Source of the DNA: Edolisoma coerulescens
Lineage: Eukaryota; Chordata; Aves; Passeriformes; Campephagidae
Direction: 5' to 3'
Length of the DNA stretch: 64,000 nucleotides
NCBI GenBank assembly: GCA_013397115.1
Contig: VWZW01004141.1
Span: 434,001 to 498,000, forward strand
Shown here piece by piece: positions 14,003 through 25,005 of the stretch; the stretch's first letter is position 1; each line of letters opens with the position of its first letter. Made by a program: the position numbers and the translations under genes. Below the pieces are notes generated by a model that worked only from the letters and a program-made list of their open reading frames with translations, made no database searches and was not told the DNA's origin.

Positions 14003-14934
14003 GCGTATGCCAGAGTATATGTGTGGAACAATTCACTACGCATATTATCAGATGCATGGCTTTATTATTGAAATGTGCGGATGTATTTTGTAGTATGTGC
14101 CTGAGTGATGATATGATTGCATATGACTGCTGAGTGAAGTCTAGATGAATTGCTTGTTGATACTAAACAAATGAAGAAATTCCTCTAGCAATATCTGGAA
14201 TAAGTGAAGATAACACTAGTTAGAGCTGACCAAGGTCAGCTTTTGCTTACACAACAACAATCTTGCATGCTCATTTCTAAGTCTGGCCTAATGTCTGACT
14301 TCTTTCTCTCTGCTTTGCGCCACCATTATTTATTTTTTGCTTTGTTTTTGTATCTCTGTCCCTCAGCGGTGTAGGATCTGCACTAATCTCTTAAATGTCA
14401 CCTAGACTAGAAATCTGGGATTTTTCTCAATACAATTTTCATGACAAAACAGGTACACATAAAACTAAAGAATTGCCAAGTGCTGCAAGAACATTGACAG
14501 TGGGCAGTATTTAATGAAATTCATATGTGGTAGGTTATAAAACAGCCAGAGCTGCAGAGCCTTTAATTGCTGGTGAGGGACTTTGAAATGTATTGCAGGG
14601 AGTCATTTGTGTATTTCTGTGGCTTGCTAAATGTAAGTTTCACATATGTGCAAAAACGCTGAAAAGTTCATCCCCTCCAGGATCTTCAGACTTCCATAAG
14701 AAGTCTTGTAAGATTTGCAGCCATTTTCAAGAGTTTAAAGAGTTGATCCATTCTGGCAAACTGTCCATTACAGAACACATAAATCACCCAAATCATCATC
14801 AGTATTATATCTCTTTGTTATTATAGACCTGGCAAGAAACATCTGCCAAGACTTCAGCCTAGCTACTTGCCACAGTAACTATGCAATAAACATAAACATT
14901 TTAAATCACCATGGATAGTTTGGATGGGAAAACA

Positions 14935-15310
14935 GCTTGCTAAATTAGCAAATAACACCCATGTGAGAAGGTGTACAAGTATTTAGGAGGATGGGTCGGA
15001 ATATGAAAAGATCCCGATGAAGTGGAGGTAAGATCTAAAGAAACTGGGTAAAATTCAGTGTGAACAAGTACAAGGTACTACAGTTTATCACAAAAATTCA
15101 ACGGCAAAAATACAAGATAGGGAATGACCAGTGAGGTAGTTTTCTACAGAAAGATCAGATGGTTATAACGGATTACACACTACACATCAGTCAACAGTAT
15201 CAGGTGGTTGCAGAAAAGGCAACATCCATCCTCTTGGGATGAATAAATAGAAAGTGAAGCTTCCAAAATCTGTGGTATAGTTCTTCTACCCGATAGCACA
15301 GGTATAGCTT
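14935..15310 (+). mobile_element. Ancient CR1-type LINE fragment, 3' part of ORF2
   Basis: On the plus strand the text follows the order of CR1 ORF2 downstream of the reverse transcriptase core. A block near 15045-15080 resembles the 'aagttcaacaaggacaagtgcaaggt' part of CR1. Then come 'tacaagatagggaatgac' (about 15110), 'cagtcaacagtatcaggtggttgcagaaaaggcaa' (about 15187-15221) and 'tcctcttgggatgaataaatag' (about 15230). The copy is heavily diverged and full of stops, so it is old, probably from before the radiation of modern birds. The boundaries are approximate. It is inserted in the orientation opposite to the host gene. Confidence 0.7.
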
Positions 15311-15735
15311 AAGCTAAAGAACCCGTTTACCTGGGAAAGAAAACCAAATTTTGCCTCCCTGCTTGTAAAACAGAACCAGGTTCTGTTTCCGAGGTGGTAC
15401 ACGACATCTGCCTCTGTGCAAAGATGGGAACTACTTTCCAGAGCAAGAAGATGTGTCCCGGTCTGTTCTATGGTATCCCCACAGCTGCTGAGGAAGATTT
15501 CTGCTGAACTATAATAAGGAATTTTTCTTGTTAGCAGCTAATATTTAATTCCTCATGTTTCTCTCATTTGCCTTGTTTTATTAAAAAAAATAAAAAGATT
15601 AAAAAAAGAAAAGAAGCCTTAGAAGCACACCTATATCCCCTAATGTCCCATAGGTCTGGCACACCTTTACCTAATACCCACATCTACCTGTCTGACTGAC
15701 TGACTGCCCATCTGCTTGTCTATCTGGCTTCATAG

Positions 15736-15780
15736 AGATCTATACAAACCAGATCTATACAAACCAGACCTATACAACTG
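15736..15780. repeat. 15-bp tandem repeat, three copies
   Basis: The unit agatctatacaaacc is present twice exactly (15736-15750, 15751-15765) and once with changes (15766-15780). It is a small minisatellite-like array, preceded by a run of related ctgactgact/tctgtctatctgg text. Confidence 0.8.
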
Positions 15781-18579
15781 GATACACTGGAAATAGCAGC
15801 ATACAGTGTTTCTGTAACACATGTAAAACTTTCACCTTACTTTCCATCTCAGATCTTTTCTCATCAGATTAAAATTTGTAGTGCACTGAGATAATTTTTT
15901 TTCTTAATTTTCCTAATTTATTTTTTCCCCTAACAGTTTTTACTAATTTTTCATACAAAGCACCTTGGGCTGTGTGTAGTCAAAGATGTCTTTGTCTTGT
16001 GCACATGCGAGTTGTGCACTACAGCACTGCTGAAGGCACATTTCAGAACAGGCATTAAGGTACTATATCCCCTGGGTCAGCTGAGAATAAGCTCAAAGTA
16101 GAGTTGGCAAGAATTATTCTGTGATTTCCTCTGTGACATATTTCAACATGGTCTTTAAAGACTCCACCAAACACTCCCAAAGCAAATTAAGCAGATGACA
16201 TTATCCTTCCCTCTTGACTTCATGCCCTTAAACACTGAATGGAGACATTGCCAGGGTCAGATTCCCAGCTCCAGTGGAGGTACAGTGAGTGAAAATCAGT
16301 GCTTGTCAGCAGAATAAGAATAAACAACACTCTATCAAGGAGGGACTCAACATCCTGGCTTTGAGAACACCACTTTACAAAGAATCACACTGTCTGTAAC
16401 AGTAGGAAGGCAGTTTGGACTACCAACCTGCAAAATTTGTTCAACCAAACTCACATGTAAGAGTCTCTTTCGTCCCAATGCCTTTGTCTGGATATGCTGG
16501 CTGTCCTTATTTTAGGAAATCATACTCCAATTATGCTTCTTAAAATAACCAAAGACAGACAGAGCATAAAAGCTTTACCTTTCAGATCAAAAACCTTTAT
16601 GCAAATACACCAAGAGGAAACTGAACAATCCAAAATATACAATGTTAATTTTCTATGGCTATTCCAGATAAACATTAGCAACACACGGGCTACTTTTCAA
16701 TGTTGGTATCAATATCAAAAGACTGGAAAATCTTAAAACACTGAAAGACCATCTGTGCATGCTAGCAACTGCCAAATTTGCAACAGTGGTTTCTTCCCTG
16801 CTAATTCCATATTTTCCTGATAGATTAATGGGCACCATTTATCCAGAACAAATAAATGTGGAAGGCCCGCCTTCCCCCTTCACTGTACCTCATCATATTA
16901 CTGATTTCCACCAGACCACTGAGCACATTAATGCAAGTAAGCCTCTGTCTGGATTCAGAAATTATCACATTTGGTAGAGAAGAAATGCTTGGCATTGCCA
17001 GTTTCTTCATGTTGAAGTTAAAAAGAAATCTGTTCAGAGAACTCCAGACTACAATCAACACAGATAAAGCGCAGTTGAAGGATTTTCCTTTCCATTCTCT
17101 GACTTAAATGTAACCTATGTGCAAGAAAGCATAGATATTTTACACATACAACTATTCCTGTTTCACCATGTGCATTTATCTTATTTCTTTTGAGAGGCAT
17201 GTCAGACACATATATTTAGACTCCTAGCTTGCTAATTTATGCCAGCTAGTGTAAAATTATAGGGTAGAGAATAAAGTTGCAGAATCAAACCTTTATATGT
17301 GCTTTGAAGGAAGATTTTCTACTATATACAGTCAGACTTCCACAATCCACAATTTGCTAATCTTTCCACTTAGCAATTTGCATTCCTGCATGCACACACA
17401 TGCATTCACAAACATACATCCTTCACACAAGAGAATGGTATTTCAATGAGCTCTCACATTATTCAGACTACACTGATTCCTATGAAATCTGTTACTGTAG
17501 CTGTGCCTCCTTACATCTAACAGCGTGTTTAATCTACAAAAAGTCTAACTACATATATCTAACACATTATCTGTCACTTGGATGATTTCATTGTGTGTTC
17601 ATGGGGTGATAATTGCAAATTTGGAATGCAAATAGTATATAACCTTGTTAAACACATTTCTTTAAGAGGAAGAGATATGCCTTTGCTGTATGTCTGCTGT
17701 CCCCACTCACTGTAGCTCCAGGTTTTGCTAAGAGGTATAAGCTGATAAAGCCTGTTGGTACATTTGCTGACATATCTTATCCTGAATGACATTATCATGA
17801 CATATTATAGCTAAAAAAAATAAATTGCTAAGGACTGGGCATCCCATTGGCAAGACACGAGCTTGCCACATGCCAAGGGAAGCATGCACTCCACGGATTT
17901 GTAGGAGCAAGGCAGAGCATTGCTGCTGTGCAAGCTCTGACAGGGATGTCTGCTGAAGTTCTTTGCTACTTTCATAATACTCTCTGTCGTCTCTCCTTCC
18001 TTGTAAATACATATTAGTTTAAAAACAAAGCCTGGAAATTCCTCCAAGTGAAGCACAAGTGAGGAGCCACAAAAGCTCTCTAATCCTAAGAGACAGAAAA
18101 GGAAGGCAGAGCAGCATAGGTTCACCTTCAGCCCAAAGAAACAGCAGATGAAACATTTTGGTTCTATTTTCTACTAAGCAGTATTCCACTGCACCACTGT
18201 TTGTAATATGCTAAATTAGCAATACAAAGGCTAAATTAACCTAAAAGAAATTACTAAAATAATCAAGGGAAATATGTAATCTCCTTCTCTCCAAGATGCT
18301 TTTCTCAATCTTATTTATTTTTCTAAAGATAGATGCAAAAAGAGGCAGTCTTTTTCTTTCCAAAGAGCTTTCGAAAGCCTGGACTTCTCTGGAAACCTTT
18401 CAGTTTTTTATTCCATTGCTTTGAACACTCTGTGCTAGATTTACTTGCTATTTGCTTAATTTTTGCATATATAAAATGATCTTTTTTAAATGCAATTTTT
18501 CTATATTTACATCAGCATGATGAGCAAAGTCAATCACATATATCCATAAATTAATGAGAATATGAAATAGAAACTTTAA

Positions 18580-18597
18580 TTATTACTTAAGTAATAA
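18580..18597. repeat. Perfect 18-bp palindrome
   Basis: ttattacttaagtaataa reads the same on both strands, with a CTTAAG centre. It sits in a very AT-rich stretch (18440-18620). Such a palindrome can arise by chance in AT-rich DNA but could also be a paired homeodomain-type site. Confidence 0.7.
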
Positions 18598-20879
18598 ACT
18601 CTGATATTAGTTAAATGAAAACTTAATGGGGCTTAGTGGGACTTAAGGAGATGATGAAGTATTTTTGAAACAGGGTTATTTCCTGTAGACCATTTATGGC
18701 TTTTATAGCCCAGACTGGGTCCAAAGTGACAAGCACCAAGCCGTAACATTCAAGAAGTTGAAGAAATAATATATTCACAGCTTTAGAAACACTGACTGCA
18801 CCTGCTTGTTCATGCACACAGTGGCAATGTCATCATTTTGAAGGGAACTGGTTATTCAGTTAAACAAATACATCATGAACTAGGAAGAAGAAGAAAAAAA
18901 TCCAACAACCCAGAGGCAGTTTAAAAAAAAATTAAAATCTGTCAAAAAAAAATGGAAGTCCTCAGTTATAGCTTATCCAAGATTTTATGGAGGGAAGAAA
19001 GCTTGACTCCTTTGAGCCAATACTGTTTACAGTTGCTGCAATGAAAATTCTAATTTTGTGCTCTAATGAACACAAAACGATCCATAGTCAACCTTGGCAA
19101 AACTTATAATGACTGTGTAATTGAAGTGACTTTGTCACATTAAAAAAATATTTCACAAAATTGTAGGAAACTGCCAAGAAATAAAACTCTGGGACGGGCA
19201 GTCTTGGGTATGTGACACAGGCAGCCATATCATCTTTGCTGCTTGGTTCATGTCGGGATTATAAAGCTGTGAGGTATTTGTCTGCAGTTGCTCTTCTTAC
19301 AGCATATTAAGACTAATTGTGAATTACAGCAAGTGCTTCGTGGCGGTTGTGTGACCCAGAATTTTCTTTTTAAAGACACTGGGGGACCTTGAAAGAATTC
19401 CTCCATTTTGTAAATTTACAGAGAAAGGGCAACAGAGAGAGAATGGGATCGGCCCATTAGGGAGGATACAGCTTGAGGCTCTGGAACGGGCAGACATTCC
19501 CCAGGACACCAGATTTCTCCAGAAATATCCCTGGCAGAAAAGGCGAACACCTGTCTTGCAGGTTCATGCTCACCATGATGCGTGTTCTGGGCTTTTTACT
19601 CTTGACTTTCTCCCCACCCTTCCCCATATCCTGACCTCCAGCAGGGTCTATGCCATCATCCTCCAGCAGGCAAAGCCCTTGGCTCCCTCCATCTGCCTGC
19701 AAGGACATCTCTCCACTGCCCAGGGATGGGCCAGAGCTGATGGAGAGAAGGCAAGGACCAGGAAAATAGCAGTTCTGTGTCAGTGAAACATGTTCATAAT
19801 TAATGCCATGCTGAAATACAGAAGGATCAATTCATATTTGAAGTCCGAACTCTCCTCTAATCTAACTCCACTTACATTGAACTTGGCTTTAACTATCATA
19901 GTTTTGATTTTGAATATGACTGACCAAATATTTTCTATTTACTTATCACGACAATGACTTCAGCAAGCACCTGGGTAAATCCTGTGAAGCACTCTAAGAC
20001 CATTCCCAAATGCAACACTAAAGCCTTGTTTTTGAGTTTTCCTGGATGAGCTGGGGATTGGGCACCTAAGCATCTTTAGGAGAAGTAAATAAAAAATCTC
20101 TCCCCATTTTCAGTGTGGTAGAATTTTTTCCAGGATCAGTATTTCAGAAGACTTTTTACAGCCCTCTTTCACTTGAAGGACAAATCTGATTCGACATGAA
20201 GTTCCATTACGAAGAAACTGTTACATGTGATGACACTGGTTATTGAAAATTGAAATGAAGTGAGAGGAAGCTAACACCAACTTGTATGAAATTCTGCTGT
20301 CTTTGAATGACACAGGGAACTCAATATATCTAATCATCAAAGTGAAGCCCATTGGGAACCAAACTACAGTTGTATTGCAGGAGGTTGCTACTTGATTGCT
20401 AGACCCAAAAGTGCTAAGCCATATGCCACTTATTTCTGTGTCTAAATAGCTTACTGTGATTGATACTGAGAGTGGCTCTCCTCTTCACAGTGAAACAATC
20501 ATGAAAACAACAGGAATTAGGGTACAGCGGATACAGATTATTTTTTACAATCCTAATTTTCAACCCTGTCGCTTCCCTGAGCCTAATGTAATTTATTCTT
20601 TAATAAATTCTAGCACATGCTCTGTATGTTCCCAGCAGAAAACTACCTTTTGCACAGACCTTAGTGTGCAAGCTGCATCCAGTATTTTTCTCTCTTGCTG
20701 CTGTTGGTGTGTGGCCAGATGAGCCTGATTATAAGGGTTCACTGTTGGCCTTGAGTGCAAAAAAATTTCCCTTCTTTCTTTAGAAAGATTTTTTTTTCCA
20801 CCGTCCTTGTGCCAATCTCCTTGATTTTTCTTCCTCGCCAATCTGTCTCTCCGAATCAGCCTTTTCCCAGTGCTCCTGC

Positions 20880-21260
20880 AGCCTCCCCACGCTCAAAGTC
20901 GCCCCAAGGTCAGCGGAGGGCCCTGCTCGGCGGCGCTCCACGTGTCCCCGCTCCCAGCTGGAGGCAAACCGCGCTCTGTTTACAACGCGCTCGGTTTCCA
21001 CTTGACGAGGCCTGGGAGCCGCTGCACAGATCTGAACTCGGGTGCCATGGCCAGAGAGAGCGGCGCTGTCACGACACGGCCCTTCCACAGCCACGGGGCC
21101 GGTGAGCTGGCAGGGCTGCTGGAGGAGCTGCTGGAGGAGCTGATGCTCCCATTACCGCGGAACAGGAGAGCTGCGTGGCCCAACAGCCCCGGCGCAGAAC
21201 ACAACAGAGAAATCAGCCCCGACATCACAAGCACCCCCGCTCCAACTGTGCTAATCTCTT
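20880..21260. promoter_or_regulatory. CpG-island-like block inside the gene
   Basis: Counting by eye gives about 29 CpGs in roughly 350 bp, where flanking sequence has almost none per 100 bp, and G+C is clearly above 55%. A CACGTG E-box lies at 20939-20944 and a CTGTTTAC forkhead-like site near 20977. Known: avian CpG islands usually mark promoters or poised regulatory elements, and human AFF3 has an intronic CpG island (FRA2A region), though in an early intron. This one lies about 24.5 kb downstream of the AFF3-like exon in the gene's own direction, so it is not obviously the same element. It is a likely alternative or antisense promoter, or an orphan island. Confidence 0.65.
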
Positions 21261-21283
21261 CTTTCATCCATGATCTCTGCTAG
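21047..21283 (+). other. Small open frame in the CpG island with Kozak-like start (not called a gene)
   Basis: The sequence gccATGg at 21047 is a good Kozak context, followed by 78 codons to a TAG at 21281. The product would begin MARESGAV and contain LLEELLEELM, a short leucine/glutamate repeat produced by the 12-bp DNA duplication. A GTGAGC at 21102-21107 could instead act as a splice donor. The frame matches no family I know. It could be chance in GC-rich DNA or part of a first exon of an antisense transcript. Confidence 0.2.
21116..21139. repeat. 12-bp tandem duplication in the CpG island
   Basis: ctgctggaggag occurs twice in a row (21116-21127, 21128-21139) and a degenerate third copy follows. 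On the minus strand it reads as a serine run, on the plus strand as LLEE repeats. It is a GC-rich trinucleotide-like tract of the kind that can change length. Confidence 0.75.
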
Positions 21284-24133
21284 TCACATAGCGTTACAGC
21301 AAAGTGCTCCGCACTTAAAGGAATATCTGCAGCTTCCCTGCCACTATTAATAAAAATGTTTAATACTCGTGTTAGGAGGCGCAATTTGATTACCGAACTG
21401 TTATCCAACAAATCCTGAAAACAATTCAAAGTAAATTTCCCTAATATGTCTATTTTTCTATCCTGCCAGAAGGGTTGCTAATGAATTTGCTGCTTGAATG
21501 CACAGACAGATTGGGAACTATAACTGTGCTGGCCTGGGCAACATGGCACTGGCACCAAAAACCTATTTGTACCCATGCAAAGTTCTCTCTAGAGTATGTC
21601 TTTCATCCAGAGGTGATTTTCCAATAAAATCAGCCTCGATTATTGCAAGCGCAGGAGCAATCCCTGAGGGAGTATATCAGGCAATTCAATACTAGGAAAT
21701 GTTGTACTAGGCAAAATTAACCTTGTAGTAGTGTTATTTCCTGAAACATTATCTAGCTTTGCCTTTCTTTCGTATTCATTGATCATAAATGACTGGAATT
21801 TTTTTCTACTTCTCTCACTTAACACAAGATCATTACTTTTTGTAGTTGTATTTAAAAAAAAATAAATGCTTGAAAGACACCTGTTTTTCTTTTGTTTCTC
21901 CGACTCACTGCCAAAGTAAAGGACCTTTTGCTGTATAGCAGCATGTTTTTTGAGGCATATAAAAGGTGATAACAAGGAGGACCACGTTTACTCAGTCCTA
22001 TTTTCTTGATCATGCTAAACACAGGAACCCTACTAGATATATTACCATGATGCCACAAGCCAGAAAGAAAAGGAAAGTTCATTGTCCCCTCGCACACCAA
22101 GGAGGAGAAATGCCAGTGAAATTGGTGGAGTTTTACAGTCCAAAGAACAGCAGACACAGGCCCACAGATTTCAAAGATACAGCTGACAGCTTCAGTGAAA
22201 TCCCACTGCATTGTAGCTCTACCCACTGCCTCTTACCAAGCTCTCCAAGGCAGGGATCTTCATCTGGTGAGTGTCTAGAACATGCTTGAATCTAACTAAA
22301 CCATACAGTCTTATACATACTCTAACAGTAACAGTTTTGCTCTGGTTATTTCTCTTCCAGCAACACAAAAATGGTGTACCAGTGAAATTCAGGGGTATGA
22401 GACCTGAATGCTGATTCCTACGCTGGATTCAGCCAGCTGTACTGGAACCAGCAGCACAGGTTCTCCCACCTATATCAGGATCAGGACTTTCCTTCAGCTT
22501 TCCTAGCATTTGTTGATTGGTTGCAAGATTGGAAGCACATTTTTAAAGCATTAATATAAGAAAGATCACAGGTAGTTAGAAAATAGTTGTTATTTGATGC
22601 AACGCCCAAAGCAAACACTTGGAATAATGGTTTAAATAAATGCTAAGTAATTTAAAAGTAAAAATAATATCCAGGAAGACAAATATAAAATCTAAAATGA
22701 TCAAACCCACAGGATGAGTGAGGAAGAACAAATGGGAACTCCTTTGATCAACATGCTAAAACTGGAAAAAAAAATATTTACCTTAACTAAATCTTTTTTC
22801 GCATCAAAAAGAGTCAGGCAAAAAAAGGTTTTGTTTGGCTCTAACTTTCATTTTTTCAGAACTTTTAAAAATGGACCTAAATTTAATCCTGACAAGCTGC
22901 ATCACAATGAAGGTGTAAAAATGTTTTGAAAAATAACAAAAGTGACCCAGTTAAAATGAAAACATTTTTTTTTCCCCCAGCTGCAAGACTCCTGATAAAC
23001 TTCACAGAAATGCGTGATTAGCCTTGATTGACTGGCATATACATGGCTCTGTAAATACAAAGATCCAAATATAAGGATTCTCCAGGTGTCTGAAGTTCTG
23101 TGATGGCCACCGAGCACCTCGGCAGCTGAGTGGCATCTCATGGCTGGGTACAGCCAGCGGTGCTTGATACTGATGGTGTGCATTCACATTTGTAGGAGAT
23201 GAGATGAATGAGCTCTCAGGGTCTGTCCATCTCACTGCCTTGTAAGCAAACGCTGTGCACTACGCAGGCCATGTGGTAATTTAACCATCTCCTATAAATT
23301 ACACAATCAAATCGGAAGCGTTTCACTGTAAAAGTGCATTGTGCCCATTTGAAAACATGTGCTCTCTCCAGGTACCTGTTGTGGCGGTAGCTGAAAACCT
23401 TAATAAAGCACTACCTGCTTTATATTTCAGGGCTTAGCCAATGTGACTCATTTGTACAGTTTTAAGTCCAAACAAACTGCTAGTCAACTAAATTATAACT
23501 TATTACCACAGGCTACAGACTTTTAATACATTCTGTGGTTGGAACAGGACTGATTTACTGCTTTGGGCCCTGCCAGTAGTTATCATGCATCATTTCCCTA
23601 GAAATAAAAATAGCCCTACTGTGGTTATCCTCTGGACTGATAAAAATTTATCTAACAAGATGTGTCAGAGGAACAAATTCAGAAAATAAAGGTAAAATAT
23701 TAAATAGACTTATTATTTTATGTCTAAAGTACTACATCTTCTAGCTGCTGTGATGACTTTGGAATAAAGCAAAAGGTACTGCAAAAAGGAAAAAAGATCT
23801 AAAGGAGCAACTGAGCTCTGATAAAACCACATGGGGATAGCTGAATTGTCAGAGCTTTGCAAGAGTCAAAATTTACATAAAAATCAGTATTTAGGGATTA
23901 ATGCAATATCATCAAAAAAGATTTAATATGTGCGTTTCTTTGCAAACAATTTAAAAGCGGGAGTTCTATAATCCATTTCCAACACTAACCTTTAACTTGT
24001 GAGAGTAAAGTAATCCTTTGCAACATTTCTAGAGTTCACATTCTGCTGAGGAAATGCAGCCCCTAAATAAAGCTTACTGGAGATCAGCAGCAGCTTGTGC
24101 CTCTTGGTTCTGCAGCGACACTGCAGGTGCCGA

Positions 24134-24150
24134 CCCCGCTGTGAGCGGGG
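24134..24150. repeat. GC-rich hairpin
   Basis: CCCCGCT and AGCGGGG are perfect complements around a GTG loop. The hairpin lies in a 200-bp GC-richer patch that also holds paired CCAAT boxes and a palindromic TTTATTGC/GCAATAAA. Confidence 0.65.
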
Positions 24151-24230
24151 CGGGTCTGTACAGACTCCACCGTGGGGCCCAGCTGGCAGAGCCTGGGGCA
24201 TTTGGGGGTTTTGTGAAATTCTGGAGGGGC

Positions 24231-24268
24231 TTTATTGCTGGTGCAATAAACCAATCCCATTGACCAAT
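24231..24268. promoter_or_regulatory. Palindromic AATAAA element with two CCAAT boxes
   Basis: tttattgc (24231-24238) and gcaataaa (24243-24250) are perfect complements and give an AATAAA motif on both strands. CCAAT boxes follow at 24251-24255 and 24264-24268, 13 bp apart. CCAAT pairs bind NF-Y in many vertebrate promoters and LTRs. With the GC-rich patch upstream this resembles a promoter or a decayed solo LTR, but I could not find LTR ends or a target duplication. Confidence 0.3.
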
Positions 24269-24710
24269 CACTGCACCTGTGCAGATGCTTAAGTGGACAG
24301 ACTAGGAGGATCAGGGGCTAAGGAACATTGTCTATAATTGCCTGTAAGCGGGCTTTTTCCTGGATTTCTGCTGGGGATTTGAGTGCTTTTGCATGCTAGA
24401 CTTAAAGTATTAAAACATAAATATGAATGGATTTCTTTGAGAAATGAATATGGGCTGGCAGTTTAGGCACTATGTTATAATGGATTTTTAGAACTAATTG
24501 AATTGGTGCTGTCTGATTTAGTAGTTCGCCAGAAATAGTCTGAGGAGAAATGTCAGGAAGGAAGGTTTAGAATCAGAGACAAACAGGTGGCATGTGGAAA
24601 TTGCTTGGGAGTTTTACTGAGAATGAATTATAGCAGGTTTGGGTTTTGTGTTTCTTTAAGTGGTGTAAGTCCTTTAGCAAATGTCCTCTAGGTACGTATG
24701 GACAAATGTC

Positions 24711-24741
24711 CATAGGTACCTGTGGTCCACAGGTGCCTATG
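24711..24741. repeat. Near-perfect 15-bp inverted repeat next to a CR1 3' end
   Basis: The arms cataggtacctgtgg (24711-24725) and ccacaggtgcctatg (24727-24741) differ at one position and are separated by one base. Related half-units (aaatgtcc, aggtac) also repeat at 24679-24720, so the region looks like a degenerate tandem array that became inverted. It lies about 35 bp outside the CR1 3' end. Confidence 0.7.
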
Positions 24742-24775
24742 TATCCATATAAATACATGTATGTACATATATATA

Positions 24776-25005
24776 CACAGACTGATGGAATAGTTTGGGT
24801 TGGAAAGGACCTTTTAAAGTCACCTGGTCCAAACCCCCTGCACTGAGCAAGGACATCTTCAACTAGATCAGGTTGCTCAGAACCCGACCTTGAATGTTTC
24901 CAGGGAAGAGGGATCCCCACCTCTCTGGGCAACCTGTGCCAGCGTTTCACAACCCTCATGTTAAAAACCTTTTCCTTATATTGAATTTAAATTGACCCTC
25001 TTTCA
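24776..25005 (-). mobile_element. CR1 LINE, 5'-truncated 3' end
   Basis: Read left to right, the text is the reverse complement of a CR1 3' end. It runs 'ggaatagtttgggttggaaa', 'ggacctt...cacctggtccaa', 'ctgcactgagcaaggacatc', 'caggttgctcagaacc', 'cacctctctgggcaacctg' and 'ccttatattgaatttaaat'. The element's 3' terminus is at the left. It is in the same orientation as the AFF3-like gene. The typical 8-bp terminal repeat (ATTCTRTG) is not clear and is replaced by TA-rich sequence. Confidence 0.88.

Larger units (their letters stand above)
1..14934. other. Intronic or non-coding sequence, left block
   Basis: No exon with credible splice sites and coding character was found on either strand. 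The base composition is AT-rich with scattered GC-richer patches (about 6.4-6.55 kb, 7.55-7.75 kb, 10.93-11.68 kb). These patches have few CpGs and do not look like islands. A 14-base A run lies at 7475-7488. Short inverted repeats are listed separately. No transposon could be recognised with confidence. By position this would be the distal part of the large intron after the AFF3-like exon. Confidence 0.55.
15311..20869. other. Intronic or non-coding sequence
   Basis: This AT-rich DNA has no recognisable exon. It holds the 15-bp tandem repeat at 15.74 kb, the palindrome at 18.58 kb and several A- or T-rich runs (for example 18890-18955). Open frames up to about 100 codons occur on both strands and are randomly placed. 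No transposon was recognised with confidence. Confidence 0.5.
21290..24700. other. Non-coding sequence downstream of the CpG island
   Basis: The sequence returns to AT-rich intron. The first 190 bp (21290-21480) still contain scattered CpGs (agcgttac, ctccgcac, actcgtg, ggcgc, taccgaac) and may be part of the same regulatory element. No exon was found. GC-richer DNA returns at 24.09-24.30 kb, described in separate entries. Confidence 0.45.

Noticed and set aside
20980..21267. Minus-strand frame with a run of serines in the CpG island, considered as the serine-rich AFF3 exon
   Set aside because: The serines come from the 12-bp duplication, without the alternating Ser/Asp/Glu pattern of AFF proteins and without flanking family sequence.
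21852..22226. 124-codon minus-strand open frame
   Set aside because: It has no recognisable domain, no family match and mixed low-quality composition. It is consistent with a chance frame.
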